Assembly: GCA_032358255.1 (NCBI GenBank)
Contig: JAULBX010002667.1
Span: 62,001 to 126,000, forward strand
Length of the DNA stretch: 64,000 nt
Source: Heterotrichella gracilis
Taxonomy: Eukaryota; Sar; Xanthophyceae; Tribonematales; Xanthonemataceae
Reading direction: 5' to 3'
Shown: piece by piece, positions 1-11,993 of the stretch
How positions within the stretch are numbered: the stretch's first letter is position 1
Layout: each line of letters starts with the position of its first letter
Notes under the pieces: model-generated
Told to the model about the DNA's origin: nothing
Databases searched by the model: none
The model's input: only the letters and a program-made list of their open reading frames with translations
Position numbers and translations under genes: made by a program

Positions 1-2859
1 AGGGCGCGTGGTGCAAACCCCCTCCAAACCCCACCCTTGGTATATGCAGCTCCCCTCAGTGAGCGGACGACTGTGGGATCAGTCCGGATCAGAGCTGCAA
101 CATACCATCAGTGTGTATATATACCAATAGCCTCCTTTCCCGCACCTGCACAGCAGCTGGGCAGTCCCATCCCCTTGCGACCCCACCCCCTTCCCGCCGT
201 AAATCCTCCCCTGGATGGGCCCATACCCCAAAACCCTGTGTAGGGCAGGCGCCGTCAGCTGTTGGGGGCACGAGGGGCCTGCCAGTGCATCAAATTGGGC
301 TTGGGCCTCACACATTAAGGCCCCCACTGCCGCTGCATCTCCGGCGCTGAGGGCCACAATGGCTCTGCTGGTGATGTCTGTGTTGACAGACCCTAATAGG
401 GTGTGAAGGCCTTGGTGGGTGGGGGTGGAGGGGTGCGGGAAGCCCGCCTGTGGGAAGGAGGGGGACATAGGGGTCAGCAACGAGTGGTAGCGGTGGGTAG
501 CGGTGGTAGAGCGGGTGGTGTAGGCTTGACAACCCCTTATGAGTTCTGGCCTCGGTATTTTTAGCGGCATGCGTACAGCTGCCACTAAACAACTACCCAA
601 GCACCAAGATGTGGGTCTGGAGGAGTGAAATGACACCAACATACCTGCATGGCGCCTAGTATGGCCACGGTATCCTTGCCCTCCAGAAGATCCACCAGCA
701 CAAAGTACAGCGGTGCCCCCAACATGACCGGAACCACATGCAGCACGTCGCCATCGTAGGTCATGAGCACGGGAGTGTTGCCAAAAGCACAGGCCTGGTC
801 CATGCGCCCGCACTGGGAGGGTGTCAGCCTCTCCCCCTCGTACGCGTGCTGCATTTCCCCCCTTACAGTCAGCTTCAGGTCGTAGGCGCGGTTGAAAGCG
901 CGCGCCACCTGCGAGATGGGTTGATGTGCTGGTTGGAAACACCGTGGGTAAGGGTTTTCGTGCAGTGCGGGAACCTTGGGTGAGGGTTTTGGTGGTGTCG
1001 GGGGCGTGAGCCTCTACCCATTGAACGCATGCTACATCTCTTACAGTCAGCTTCAGGCTCTAGGCGAGATTGAAGGTGCGCACCTTCTGCAGGGTGTGGG
1101 GATGCGGTATGGGAACCCTGGGTAAGGTTTTTTGTGCTCGGCATCAGGCCGCACTGGGTAAGGGTTTCCATGCTTCCGGGTGGAAATATCCTTTGTGGGG
1201 TGTTCCGGGATGGTGTAGGGATCCAAGTCCTCTGAGTTCAGTACCACACACTGCAGCCAATTTTAGGGTTTTTGGTAGGGTTCCCACCCTACCAGCACAC
1301 ACACAGCCGCCGATGACGACAGCCCCTTCTTCAGAGGCAGCGTTGTCTTGTAGTTGCTGATCTCCATGCCGCCTATATGATGCTCTGTGCACAGCTTGTA
1401 CAGCACACCCGCCACGTAGGACCAGAACCCACCCTGCACGCGCGCAAGAAGGTGAAACCCTCGGCAGGGTTTTTGGACATGATAGCTGTGAGTCCTGTGC
1501 ATGGGGATTCTAACGGCACATAAGATCAGAAGCTGCCCTGCACAGGCGCAAGGTTGGTGACCCCTGCGAGAGGGTATTTGGACATGGTGGCTGTGAGCCC
1601 TGTGCTGGGTATTTCAATGGGGTGCAGACTCGTGTGGACCCAGTGCAAGGGTTGATGAAGGTGACCAAGCTGTGCAACATTGGACCAGGACCCTGCACGC
1701 GACAGCAAAATGTTGGCGCCAGTAGGTCAACCCTGTGCAAGGGTTTTCAACAGGCGCATGCGCATCGAGGTGCTTGGAGCGGGAGCACTAAATGAAATTG
1801 ATTGGTTGATGCGTCCACGAGGTGTATGCATGGCGCGGGAACAACCCATCAGTACCGCCACGCCCACCCATCCACCCTTGACACCACCTATACCCACATC
1901 TGTACCCCACCTGCGCACCCAGCACTGTGGAATCCAGTGACAAGCACTGTGGCCCACCTCGCCCACGCCCACCCTAAACCCATCACCCCAACGACCCCCA
2001 CTGTCCCCACCCACGACCATGCCCTTACTCCACCCCCATCCACCCACCCATGCCTGCATTCCCACATTCTGCCACATACGCTTTACCTCCCACCTGTTGC
2101 GCCTGCTCAGCCAGGGCTTCCGGGTCCAGCGGGAAGGTGCGTGGGCCCATCACCTGGCCGGTGTCGGTGGTGGTGGTCATGACCAGGACCTGCTCCGCTA
2201 AGGGTTTTGCCCTGGCAAATAAACCCTGCTCCGTGCCGATGACGATGGTCTTGCCGGGTAGGATGTCGGGGTTCATCCTGGGGTGCAGGGTGTATTTGAT
2301 ATGATGCAAAAATATAGTAAAATTTAATACACAAAAATAAAAAGAGTTGCAAATTCTGCTTGGTGTTCGTGCCATGTTGACAGTGGGCTTGCTCGGCAGT
2401 TTGCTGGGGTTTAATTTGGGGTGCAGGACAGTGTCATACAACACAACAAAAGCATTTGTGTTATGTTTAATACGGAGATATCTCCCCCCGGCCCTCCAGA
2501 GATACATACAGAGATCAACCCCTGTGCGCGCCCAGTGAGGATGGACTTGCTGAGGTGAGGTGACCAATGGCAGCCAGAGCTGCATGTGCCAGGGTATCAC
2601 TCATATGGATACGGCCTGAGAAGCGCGCATCCCCAGCGAGGGGAATCCTCTGCGAGGGGCTGCCGTGCTGGTGTTGGCATGGGGTCAACCAAGGCTTTTA
2701 GGGCCAAAGACTGCCGTATTACAGCTGTTTTCTGTCCTTTTCTCACCTTCTGTAGCTCCCAGCCCAGTCTGAGTGCTCCCCAAACAGGCACAGCCTCCCG
2801 GGGACGAATAGCTCGAAGCACCCATGGTCCTGGGAAGGCGAAGTGTCAGATGGACACAT
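1..2859 (-). CDS. GHMP-family small-molecule (sugar) kinase, 3' end off window
   Basis: Predicted ATP-dependent GHMP kinase of the galactokinase/mevalonate-kinase superfamily, phosphorylating a small alcohol or sugar. Exons on the minus strand: 2859-2747, 2277-2094, 1433-1293, 908-645 and 447-146, all with GT-AG junctions and consistent phase. Visible motifs in order: motif 1 PGRLCLFGEHSDWAG, TIVIGTEQGLFARA, the GGFWSYVAG turn, the ATP loop KKGLSSSAA, CGRMDQACAFG, and the C-terminal GGKGVGSQGDGTAQ. The GEHSDWAG form differs from true galactokinases, so the substrate cannot be named. ATG at 2859 is the first in-frame start; a cttcccag acceptor at 2830 leaves an upstream exon possible. The last exon ends in phase 2 at a GTGCGG donor and no convincing final exon is seen in 1-145, so the gene probably continues left. 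Introns hold decayed copies of the neighbouring exon ends. Confidence 0.85.
1005..1092 (-). repeat. decayed copy of the 5' end of GHMP kinase exon 908-645
   Basis: Degenerate copy of 820-915, including the intron acceptor and the start of the exon. In the frame of the functional exon it has a TAG codon where the real exon continues, so it is not usable as an exon. Confidence 0.75.
1535..1720 (-). repeat. decayed copies of the GHMP kinase exon 1433-1293 acceptor region
   Basis: The segment around 1535-1605 repeats 1428-1505 (ccctgcac-gcgcaag, then tttggacatg and gctgtgag). A further fragment, accctgcacgcgacagc, lies near 1690. All sit upstream, in transcript sense, of the exon they resemble. 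Confidence 0.65.
2385..2432 (-). repeat. decayed copy of the acceptor end of GHMP kinase exon 2277-2094
   Basis: Resembles 2247-2297, including the ggggtgcagg block that forms the acceptor. It lies in the intron just upstream of the real exon in transcript sense. Confidence 0.5.
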
Positions 2860-4481
2860 GGGTGTGTGGCCACGCTTGCTGCTGTTTGGTGGCGAGCCCT
2901 GGTCCGTATTGAGTGAGATTAAGTATGGAGGACTATTGCACCGGTGCAAAGACTGGGTCTTTCCCTCAGTATCTGCTGGGAGAGAGGGGGAATTGACTGG
3001 GATCAACCAGTTGTGTGGGGTTGAGTGTGTACCACCGGTGTTACAAAGAAGCGTGTCTTGAAGTGATCTGGTAGTCGAAAAGGGGTTTGAGACAGGGGTG
3101 CGAATAGGTGACGGGGTGGCAGCTGACTCGTGCCTAAAAATAGGACGGTACTAAGTGCAGTGGAGATGAAGTGCAAGCATGTACTATGTGACATTGACAA
3201 CTGTATTATTGTAATGCTTATGGGTATAGCAACACATTCTTAGGATATAGAGTTACGTTGGAAACCCCGTTCACAACTCGATGGCACCATTTGTATAGGG
3301 CTACTGATTGCTGTTTTATCAGATTCTGCAGATTTGAATGCATGCAATTTTCCTCCTCGTTTTCCGCCTCCCACGAAAACATGCATGCATACAAACCTCC
3401 GCTGAGGGTGCTAAAGCACGAGACAGTCTCCAAATGTTGCACCGTCAGACGAGTTGCTAGGAGGCTGCGTGTATTACAGCGGGCTGTCGTTGTAGCATCA
3501 ACTTGCACGCACTACCTGGGAGTGAGTGCGGTCGAACTTTTGGGACAGGCAGTCTAGATAACCCCCAAAAGCGTGTTGGACAACCTGCTGCAGCAGCGTA
3601 GCCCCACCTGGCACTTTTCCTCGTGATGGGACTAGGCATCAACGTACTACACAGCACGTTGTGGGGGGGAGTGAAAGGCAACGAACCACTCCAGGTACAA
3701 GGTTTTGCTTTCCACCCCGCTCAGTGCGCTGCCCTGTGTGGATATCAACCCGCACCAAACTGGGTTGCTGTGCTATGGTGAAGTGGGTGTGTGGGAAGAA
3801 CAGCAACGCGCTAAAGTCACTGCATTCCGCCTGGGGCATGCGTGCCCTTTCCACCCGCAATCATACCTTTCCCCCACCAATCAGCCACTCACTGTTGTTT
3901 CCAAACACCAAAGATCTCTGTCACGGATCCATCCATCCATGCATTCGGCCGGTGTAGCCGCTGCTAGCGGGCGCATGCCTTCAAACCTGATGCTCGCAGC
4001 GTCGCCACAAACCCTAAACCCTAAACCCTAAGAAAACCTCAACCACCCAACGCCAGTACATTCTCCACAGGCCATCATCATCCCCAGGGGCAATCCCCAG
4101 GACAAGCAAGCCCTGAAGTCATACGCCCACCCCTGGTACGCTACGGTAAAACAAGGTTCATAAGGGTATGCAAGTGCACTGTGGCATTGGCATCCTTACA
4201 CGCATCAGTCGGTGACCAAAGCACACACTACTTTTTATATTGTCCAGCATGTCATACCTGCTTGCGCATCCCCCTCCCTTAGTCTTTGCGGCCAGAGAAA
4301 CCCTAACCTTACCTATCAACTGATAAACTATAATCCCCCTCCCAGTGGCCCAGCCAGCCCTGCACCACCGCGCCACCCCTGCCAAGCGCGGTCAGTAGCA
4401 AGGTGTTTCCTCCCCAGGACACCCCTCTCCCGCCGCCGCTCGCGCCCCTTGCACCCCACCGCCCTACGGACAGTGTGCGCG
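2860..4481. other. divergent intergenic region with a telomere-like word
   Basis: Lies between the divergent GHMP kinase and sulfurtransferase genes, so it should hold both promoters and the 5' UTRs. No coding exon could be supported on either strand. A short interstitial telomere-type run sits at 4009-4031. An open frame continues upstream of 4482 to 4212 and is rich in Arg and Ser, which could extend the sulfurtransferase transit peptide. Confidence 0.5.
4009..4031. repeat. interstitial telomere-type repeat (CCCTAAA)3
   Basis: About three tandem CCCTAAA units. This is the plant/green-algal telomere unit, but it is embedded in single-copy DNA with genes on both sides, so it is not a chromosome end. 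Confidence 0.9.
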
Positions 4482-7400
4482 ATGTCCTCCCCATTCCCCT
4501 CCCTTGTTACGCCCCAATGGCTGGCAGACAGGTGGGTGCAGAATAAAAACAAACTAATAGAAATGGTATTCTTATGCGCCATGCATCAAGTGGGGAGTGT
4601 GCATGTTGCGGGATGGTGTGCGCATGTGAGCCGTTTGCATGCGATCAAGGAAGGCAGGGGCATGCATGCGAATCAGGCACATACGCATCAGTGTGGTGGG
4701 CACCCAGCATGTGCTCACATGACACCATATTGTCAGGTGCACGAGACTCTTGTCAATCACGTACAAGCAAATCAATTGACCACAACCACATGGGCTCATG
4801 CGCATAATGAGCCACGCCATGTAGCATAGCCATGGTGGGTCACGTGCGTGTGCACACTCTTACGGTGCCATGTGGCAGCTGCATGTGGGTCGGGTGCAGA
4901 CACGCAGGCCGTGTGCATGTGCGTACGCTGACGTGGCGCCATGTGGCGGTGCAGGCTGGGGGACCCCGACCTGGTGGTGCTGGACGGCACCTGGTACATG
5001 CCTAACATGGGTGAGTGGCAGATAGGGTTGAGGGGTTGTGCAAGGGGGTGTGCAGCCTACGCAGTGGACCCTGTGCATCTGTCTTGCATTCTCCTCAATA
5101 GTGCACATGCATGTAGCAACCATCCCTTTCACTAGAATTGCTTTCCATACGATCTGCAGACTGTAGGGGTTTATTCATTGAGTGATACGGGGATGCCCCT
5201 CAATATGCCTACCCCCAGAAATTCTGTAGTGAACCATCCAGAGCAATCCAGTCCCAACAAAGACCCCTTTCCCCCACCCACCCCTTTCTTACACCCATCC
5301 CCTGCCCCCGCAGCCAAGAACGCAAAGCAGGAGTTTGCAACCGCCCGAATCCCGGGCAGCAAGTTTTTCGACGTGGATGCAATCTGCGATCCCCACACCT
5401 CCATCCCCCATATGCTCCCCCCCGCCCTCGCCTTTGCAGCGGCAGCGGATGCGCTTGGGGTGGGTACTGACAGCATGGTGGTGGTGTATGATCGCAGCGG
5501 GATGTTCAGCGCGCCCAGGGTGTGGTGGACCTTTAGGGTTTTCGGCCACGACAGGTGCGGGGCAAGGGGTTTGGCGGGCAGTTTAGGTTTTTTTGGGTTT
5601 CGGTGTTCCGCGGGATTGGTGGAACTTGAGGGTTTTTGGCCATGACAGATGAGGGCTAGGGGGTTTGGTTGACAGTTTAGGGCTTTTAGGGTTTGACGTG
5701 CCTAGGGTATGGTGGACCTGTAGGGTTTTTGGCGAGGGGGGTTTGTGTGGACATATCGCTTACAGGAATATCCAGTTGGAACGGTCAGCATTGCTGGTTG
5801 CATGTAGGCTACCTAGGCATCTTTGTGATGTATCTGTGTCGAAGCTGCCCCCCCCGCTAGAGAACAAAAGCATTCTCTCGAACATCACACAGGATGCGAC
5901 AAGCCTTGTCTCCTCTTTATTGGGCCAATTTACACAGGAAATAGAAGACAGGTAAGGTTATTGGACACCTTTTTTATTGATGATTTGATGTAATCACAGG
6001 GTGGCTGTGCTGGATGGAGGGCTACCCGCCTGGTCCCATGCGGGCCTCCCCATGGACACCACGCCAGTGCCCTTGGACAGCCTTGAGGGGCCAGGGGTGG
6101 CGGCGCGGGAGGCGGCAGGTGGGGCTTCCTTGCAGAGTGCAGCATACGCTGCAACGCTGCAGGTACGTGCTGGAGCTTGCTGGCTAGGGCGTAGTTTAGG
6201 GTTGAGGTAAGCGCTGGGGTTGGACGTGCACCAACTGTGCATCACCGGGGTAAATTGGTTGATTTCAAGACAACAAATTTCATACCATTTCTCAAAATGT
6301 TTGCATTTTTACCGCACCACAAAGGAACAGGGCTGCAAAAAGATGTCACAAATAGAGGGTGCACCCAACTCATATCATGATGATCCCACTCATTCCTGAC
6401 AACAATTGCAGGCTGACCAGGTGCGGGATTTGGACCAGATGCTTGCCAACATAGCGGCCCAGGGGGAGGTGGTGGTGGACGCCAGGGGGGAGGGGAGGTT
6501 CAAGGGGAGCGTGCCTGAGCCGCGACCAGGAATAAGGGGAGGTCACATCCCTGGCAGCAAAAACGTGCCCTTTGATGCGGTGCTGCAGGATGGCAGGTGA
6601 GTGATCATGTCTGTATCGACCATGGTATGATTGGGACATGATGGTGTTTTGAAAAGCCTGGTTGATCTACCCAGGGGTGTTGCTGTTCAAGCCATTCCTG
6701 GTTTGTATTAACATCCTAATCTACCGTATAGCCCTGATTGGTTTTACAACAATAATGACTTCAAAATCGATTTAGCGTGCTTCGCAATGCATGCCATGCG
6801 GTGTACTCACAAATAAAAACCCACTCGTCCATCTCTATTTCAGGTACCGTCCAGCCCCAGAGCTTGCATCCATCTTCCAGCAAACGGGTGTGGACACCTC
6901 CCGGCCCGTGGTGGCATGCTGCGGCACTGGGGTAACCGCGTGCGTGCTGGCGCTGGCACTGGCGCAGGTAGACCCTGAGGCCAAGGTGAGACCCTAGAAC
7001 CCTGGTACCCTGGTATAGGTTTTTGCGATGATGTGGTGTGCGGAGGCAAGGGAAGGAGGTGCTGGAGAAAAGTGGTTCCAACTGTAGCTGCTGTGTTTGC
7101 CCTACCATAGGTGTAAGGTGTAGGGTGCATGCTGCGGCATAAGGTATTACTGCATGCGTGTTGGCGCTGGCACTGGCGCAAATAGACCCCGCGGCCAAGG
7201 TGAGACCCTATAACCCTGGTGTAGGGTTCTACATTGCTGGCGCTAGCGGTGGACGTGGTGGTGGATGTGAAGGGTGAGGGCAGGTTGCATGAATCTGATG
7301 GAACCCTATGGTAGGGTAAAATTTGTGCCCCAGCCAGCAATACTATGGAACTTCATTCATCTCCTAGAGCTCCATTTTTACACGACCCCGATACCCAAAA

Positions 7401-7530
7401 TCCAGCGCCATATCCTGCAGAACCCTAGTGGCTAACTCTGTGCATCCCTCTGCGGCAGGTATCGGTGTACGATGGCTCCTGGACAGAGTGGGGGGGCAGG
7501 GAGGATACACCCATTGATACTGACATCTGA
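4482..7530 (+). CDS. thiosulfate/3-mercaptopyruvate sulfurtransferase (two-domain rhodanese)
   Basis: Transfers sulfane sulfur from thiosulfate or 3-mercaptopyruvate to cyanide or thiols. Seven exons with checked phase: 4482-4531, 4955-5010, 5314-5554, 6000-6162, 6412-6596, 6844-6985, 7459-7530, giving 302 residues from ATG 4482. The N-terminal inactive rhodanese domain shows VTPQWLADR, VVLDGTWYMP, ARIPGSKFFDVD and PRVWWTFRVFGH followed by VAVLDGGLPAW. The C-terminal catalytic domain shows VVVDARGEGRF, GHIPGSKNVPF and the active-site loop CCGTGVTA, with the catalytic Cys at residue 258. It ends SVYDGSWTEWGG as in MST-type enzymes. The frame is open upstream to 4212 with an Arg/Ser-rich stretch, so a longer, organelle-targeted form is possible and the start is the least certain part. 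Conserved exon 3 itself contains a telomere-like tttagggtttt word. Confidence 0.93.
7126..7225 (+). repeat. decayed duplicate of the active-site exon end of the sulfurtransferase
   Basis: Copies about 6914-7015: the second half of exon 6, including the region encoding the active-site Cys loop, its GTGAGA donor and the following intron. The near-unchanged core is ggcgctggcactggcgca. Within the copy the Cys-loop codons are altered (ggcataagg for ggcactggg). Confidence 0.85.
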
Positions 7531-8209
7531 CACTGCAAACATTAACTCTTACAGTGGAGTGGAGCGCACAGCTGTTCCTTTTGCTTTTCCTGAGAAGGAT
7601 ATTAAATGGTCACTGCCAGTGGTACTGATCAGTTGAGCTGACATGTGGTGAATAGGGCAGAAAAGATTGGGAGGTACAAGATGATTTCAGTTTCCAGGGC
7701 GCTGAAAGGGATGCAACCTATCTCACGCCAGCCTGACGCATCCACGCCACAGGCTATGAGAGCGCATCCTATAGTGGACCAGAAACCCTAGACTTTGCCC
7801 CTAGTCTAGGGCCTTCACACAACATGCTATTGGGCAGAAACCCACCCTAGGCACCCAGCACAGGACAATCACACGGCTCCAAAACTGTGCAATTATTATT
7901 CTTGGAAAACAACAGACTGAGTGTTCTCAGGATCTAGGCTACGTTCGTGTTGCAGCGCTTTAGGGTTTGCTGGGCTCTGTAACACCCCCACGTTGCATGT
8001 CCCCCCATTCGCAATGAAGTGCTGTGTACCATTGAATCCAATTGTGAAGCGCACAAGCTTGGGTGCACGGGGATGCACGGTGCGCCACCACTGCTGCATC
8101 CCCGTGCATGTGCATGCCTGGACCGCCATCGCTGCTGCTGCTGCTGCTCCAAAATGCTCGAGACAAAACCTGAGAGCCTGAGTCACTCAGCGAAAGAAGA
8201 ACGCAAGAA
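7531..8209. other. intergenic, convergent gene ends
   Basis: Holds the 3' ends of the converging sulfurtransferase and J-domain genes. A CTG/CAG-rich stretch occurs near 8130-8150. No coding or RNA feature could be supported. Confidence 0.5.
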
Positions 8210-11200
8210 TCACAGCATCCCCGCGTCATACTGGCGTCGCTTGCGGGGATCCCTGAGCACCCCATAGGCCTCCACCAGCTGCTGAAATTTCCTGGTTGCC
8301 TCCCCCTTGTCCCGGGGGTCGGTGTGCTTGTCGGGATGCAGGCGCTGCGCCAGGGACCGGAAGGCGGCCTGGGTGGAGGTGGGGGGGGGGGGGTTGCACA
8401 ACCGAGGCCGTGCCCGATATATATGTAAGTACCTCATCCCCCCTCCCCATGTGTGCACTTTAGTTTGTTAATAAGAGTGGTCTCACCCACATGAACATCA
8501 TGTGCGGTGACACATCATTTAGTCCATTGATGCATGCATTTGCAGTAAAATTACGAAATCTGCGTAACAGAACAGTGCCCACCTGCACCTCCTCCTTTGA
8601 GCACCCTGGCTTGAGTCCCATGAGCCTGTAATACCCTTTAGGGTCGCCAGGGGCTACGCCGGCTGCCGCGGCTGCCCGCTGCTGGTAGGGGTTCCCCCCC
8701 CGCTGCTGCCACTGGTTTTGCCACTGGTTTTGGCCCCCAGGGTCCCTCCGCTCGTAGGACTCCTGCAGAAGCAATGGAAATTAGAAGCGAAACCTTAAAG
8801 GGGTAAATAATACTTTACATGCGTGACAAAGGGAGGGGATTTTGTCGGTATAATTATTTAAAGCCTCAACGGTTCCCCTCCCGCGCTGCAAATCCCTCTA
8901 GAAGGACCACTCATAGGAGTGCTGCACAGGCAAACTATCAAATTCCCAACAGATCTAAACACAGCGTTGTTGTAGTGTTTCAATAGGGTTCATTGGGTTT
9001 CCCCGCATCCTGCTTGGACCGTGCATTGTTGCAGGGTTTACTGGGGTTCAATAGGTTGATGAGGATCACTGCGGCCTACAAGGATTCCCATTTGTGACCT
9101 TAAGCCTGTGCACCAACACACCACATGGGTTCAACGGGGTTCACTAAGGGTATGTCAAGGGTTCACCAGGGTTTACTAGGGTTCACTAGGGTATGACATG
9201 GGAGCCCACCTCCTGCCTGAACCACTGCCCCTGTTGCCGATGCTGGGACTCGTGTGCAGAATATGCGCGCACCCTCTCAGAATCCCAGGGACCATCGTCC
9301 TGCACCACAGGTTTCGAAGAATTAGGCAGCTCCCCCTTACCCTCCTTCCAAACCTACCCGGACAAAATTTAATTTACCAAGCCAAGGGTGGCTGACATTC
9401 TTCCAAACAAATGGCCGTTGGCTAGAAATGCTAAATTTCCAAAAGAACTTCACAGAACATCATGCATTCAGCCCCAGGAGACAACGTGGGCTCACGAATG
9501 CGCGCGCACCTCCTGGAATTTTGCCATCCTTGCCAGCCACCGTGTCCTGAGCCACGCCTGTGCCGGCACAGCCATGCGCACAGCCAGGGCAGCCAGGACG
9601 AAGGGCAGGGCCACAAAACCCCACAGTAGGGTTTGCAGGGGCAGGGTCTGCCACAGCTCTGTCACCGCCACTCCAACCATGACAGAGGCAGCTGCAGGGT
9701 GGAGGGGTTTGTGGCTTAGGGACTGTTTAGGGTTTCAGGGTAGAGTGGCAATAGAGAGTTGGTTGAAGATTGCCCTAATGTAGGGATTTAAGGGCAAGGT
9801 GTGGCCCCATATATGTGACAACCACTATAAAATCACAGTCGAGGCTGGCTTAGGGTCAAGGCACTGGTTTAGGGTTTAGGCGCTGTTAAGATTGGAGGTG
9901 ACCATTGAGGCAGCTGTTAAAGAGGGATGAGGTACTGCGTGAGATGTGCGCAGGAGCGGGGAACCGGGGGATGTAGGTGGCTTGGAAATCTGCTCCCACT
10001 CCAATGTACTCATTCACCACAAGCACTGACTTGAATGCCTTCACTTCAAATTACGCCTCCATCCCTGACCCTGAAGCCTGTGTAGGATCTTGCTTTAGGG
10101 TCTTGCATGGCAAGGCCTTGCTTTAAACTTTTGGGTATTAAGGTTTTGGGTGCACCCACCTGCCATGAAGCCTGCCCTGGTTTCATTATACACCTGCACC
10201 CCTGCCGCCGCCCCCTCAACGCACCCAGACACCAAAGTTTGCACTGGATAGCCTGCAGCAAGGGGAGGAGGGTGAGCGGTAGACGGGGAAGGGGCGGGCA
10301 GTGTGGTGGGGGGCTGACACTTCGAAACACACACACAAAAGGTCCTGCTCTGGTGGTGCACTCACCCAGGTGTGTTGCGGTGATTAGGTACGCGGGGATG
10401 TACACTGGTGACAGCCTGAACCCTAGGAGGGTGATCTCGGCATCGATGTCGCGCACGTCATCGCACTTGACAGTCTGCCTGCACAAGGGAGGGGGAAAGA
10501 GGGGTTGATCACAATCACACCATCAAATTCAATGCCTGCCCCCGCAAGGTGATGTTGGTTTTCATGGCGCGCGCATGATTGCACTGCTGGTGAGTATGGG
10601 GCCACATTGCATTTGTGTGGTGGTGGAGGTATTTGAACATAAATGTTGCATTACTTTAAGAAACGGCTGCCACGTGTGGGGCCAAGCGGTTGACATTGCC
10701 AGACAACACGCAATGGCTCCCCTCCCTTCAACCCCCCTCCCCGACTCCATACTTGATCCACTGCTTCAGCGCCTCTTGCATGTCCACATGTGACTTTTTT
10801 TCAAGGGTTTCGTGCATTTTTGGCAACCCTAGACTATAATCCTCAAACCCTAAACCCAAGGCAAGGAAGCCCCCTTTCCCCACCCCCCTACTTGATCCAC
10901 TGCTTCAGCGCCCCTTGGAGGTCCTTCTGAAGCCACTCACGTGCCATCTCCTCACCCACATGGGGGGGCATGGTGAAGGGCTGAATGTTGCGCCCCCCGC
11001 CCCCCGGCGCCAGGACCATATCCGGGGACATTTGGCGCGCAATGGCCAATGTGGGGCCGGGGCGCATTTGCACCATGTCCCATTTGGGATATTGGTCCCC
11101 CGCGTACAGCTGCATCCCACGGGTTTCAGCGGGGTAGGGGCGGTGGAGAACCTGCGGTAGGGTTTTCAAGGGTCAAGACGGGGGTGCTTTAGACGCCCAG

Positions 11201-11993
11201 GAAGAAAGGAAATGTGTACAGCCCAGGGCGCATAGACCTTGACAGCATAGTTACATGCATTCCAGCAATACAGCCAGATTAGCAGTCGGTCTTGCACATG
11301 CGGCGCCACGCAGCTCTTTCCTGGCACTGTTTGAACCACTTATTGATCCCACGCGACTTGAGGTCCTTGACAGCATGCCTGCAGGTTATGCTCATAATCA
11401 TGACTGCGCATTGCACAATCACTGCGCCCATGCACCACTGCCAGCAGACCAAGTTCGCACGTGAATCCCGCTCCTATTGCGCGCAGTCCCTGCACACTAT
11501 TATGTCCCCGCCCCACCTGGCCATGAAACACCGCCCGCTGGTACCGCGTCTCCCACCGCCGCTCCCACCGCTTGCTCACGGGGTTGTAATAGCTGCCCAA
11601 ATAATTGAACCCCGCATCGGCCCCATGGAGCACCACATGGGCCTCACATGCCCCCACCCAGAAGGGGAGGAAAACCTCCTCCATGCCATCCACCCCTTGG
11701 GAGGGCGGCTTGTGGAGAAAATGGCTGGAGTGGTAGGTTTGGTAGTCTTCTAGGGCTTCGATTAGGGTTTTGGTGAAGGGCACGGCGCGGGCTTTTGCGG
11801 TGGGGGGTCCTTGGGTGGAGGAGGCGAATCCCCGGGAGAGGGTGCGGGAAATACCGGGATGGAGGGGGGCGGTGGGGTCCCGAAGCCAGCGGGAACGACC
11901 GCGGTGGGAGGAGAGGGGTGTGAGTGGTGGGGACCCTGGCAACCTCTCTGGTGATTGCGGAGTGTGCGTGCTGTGAGGCGCTGGTAGTGCCAT
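8210..11993 (-). CDS. membrane J-domain protein, probable mitochondrial targeting
   Basis: Predicted Hsp70 co-chaperone anchored in a membrane. Eight exons with consistent phase: 11993-11517, 11151-10892, 10478-10366, 10252-10160, 9691-9510, 9299-9210, 8762-8583, 8368-8210, giving 517 residues. The Arg/Ser-rich start contains GISRTLSRGFASSTQ near residues 50-65, typical of a mitochondrial presequence. Residues about 100-160 hold an aromatic-rich block with FWVGACEAHVV and YNPVSKRWERRWETR; I do not recognise this family. A transmembrane helix lies near 332-356. A Gln-rich linker follows. The J domain begins YYRLMGLKPGCS near residue 446, with HPD at 476-478, and ends the protein at YDAGML. A C-terminal rather than N-terminal J domain makes it a class III (DNAJC-like) protein. 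An intron carries a 13-G run at 8381-8393. Confidence 0.85.
10748..10786 (-). repeat. decayed copy of the 3' end of J-domain gene exon 11151-10892
   Basis: Repeats 10886-10924, the end of the exon encoding ALKQWIK together with its GTAnGG-like donor. It lies downstream in the same intron. Confidence 0.75.
11247..11385 (+). repeat. dispersed repeat, copy 1
   Basis: About 130 bp in the intron between J-domain exons 1 and 2. It matches, in inverted orientation, a segment of a CDC48-like gene intron at 35625-35770. Shared blocks include ccagattagcagtc, tacatgcggcgcca or its close variant, and gctctttcctggcactg. Two copies in unrelated genes suggest a mobile or dispersed short element; no terminal repeats or target duplication could be defined. 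Confidence 0.75.

Noticed and set aside
79-942. Single 287-residue minus-strand open frame
   Set aside because: It joins a real GHMP kinase exon in one frame with out-of-frame sequence; splice sites divide it.
1745-1800. Possible extra GHMP kinase exon (SFSAPAPSTSMRMR)
   Set aside because: Exons 2277-2094 and 1433-1293 join directly in phase and in family order, leaving no place for it.
4009-4031. Chromosome end
   Set aside because: Only three telomere units, flanked on both sides by genes, and similar short runs occur throughout the window.
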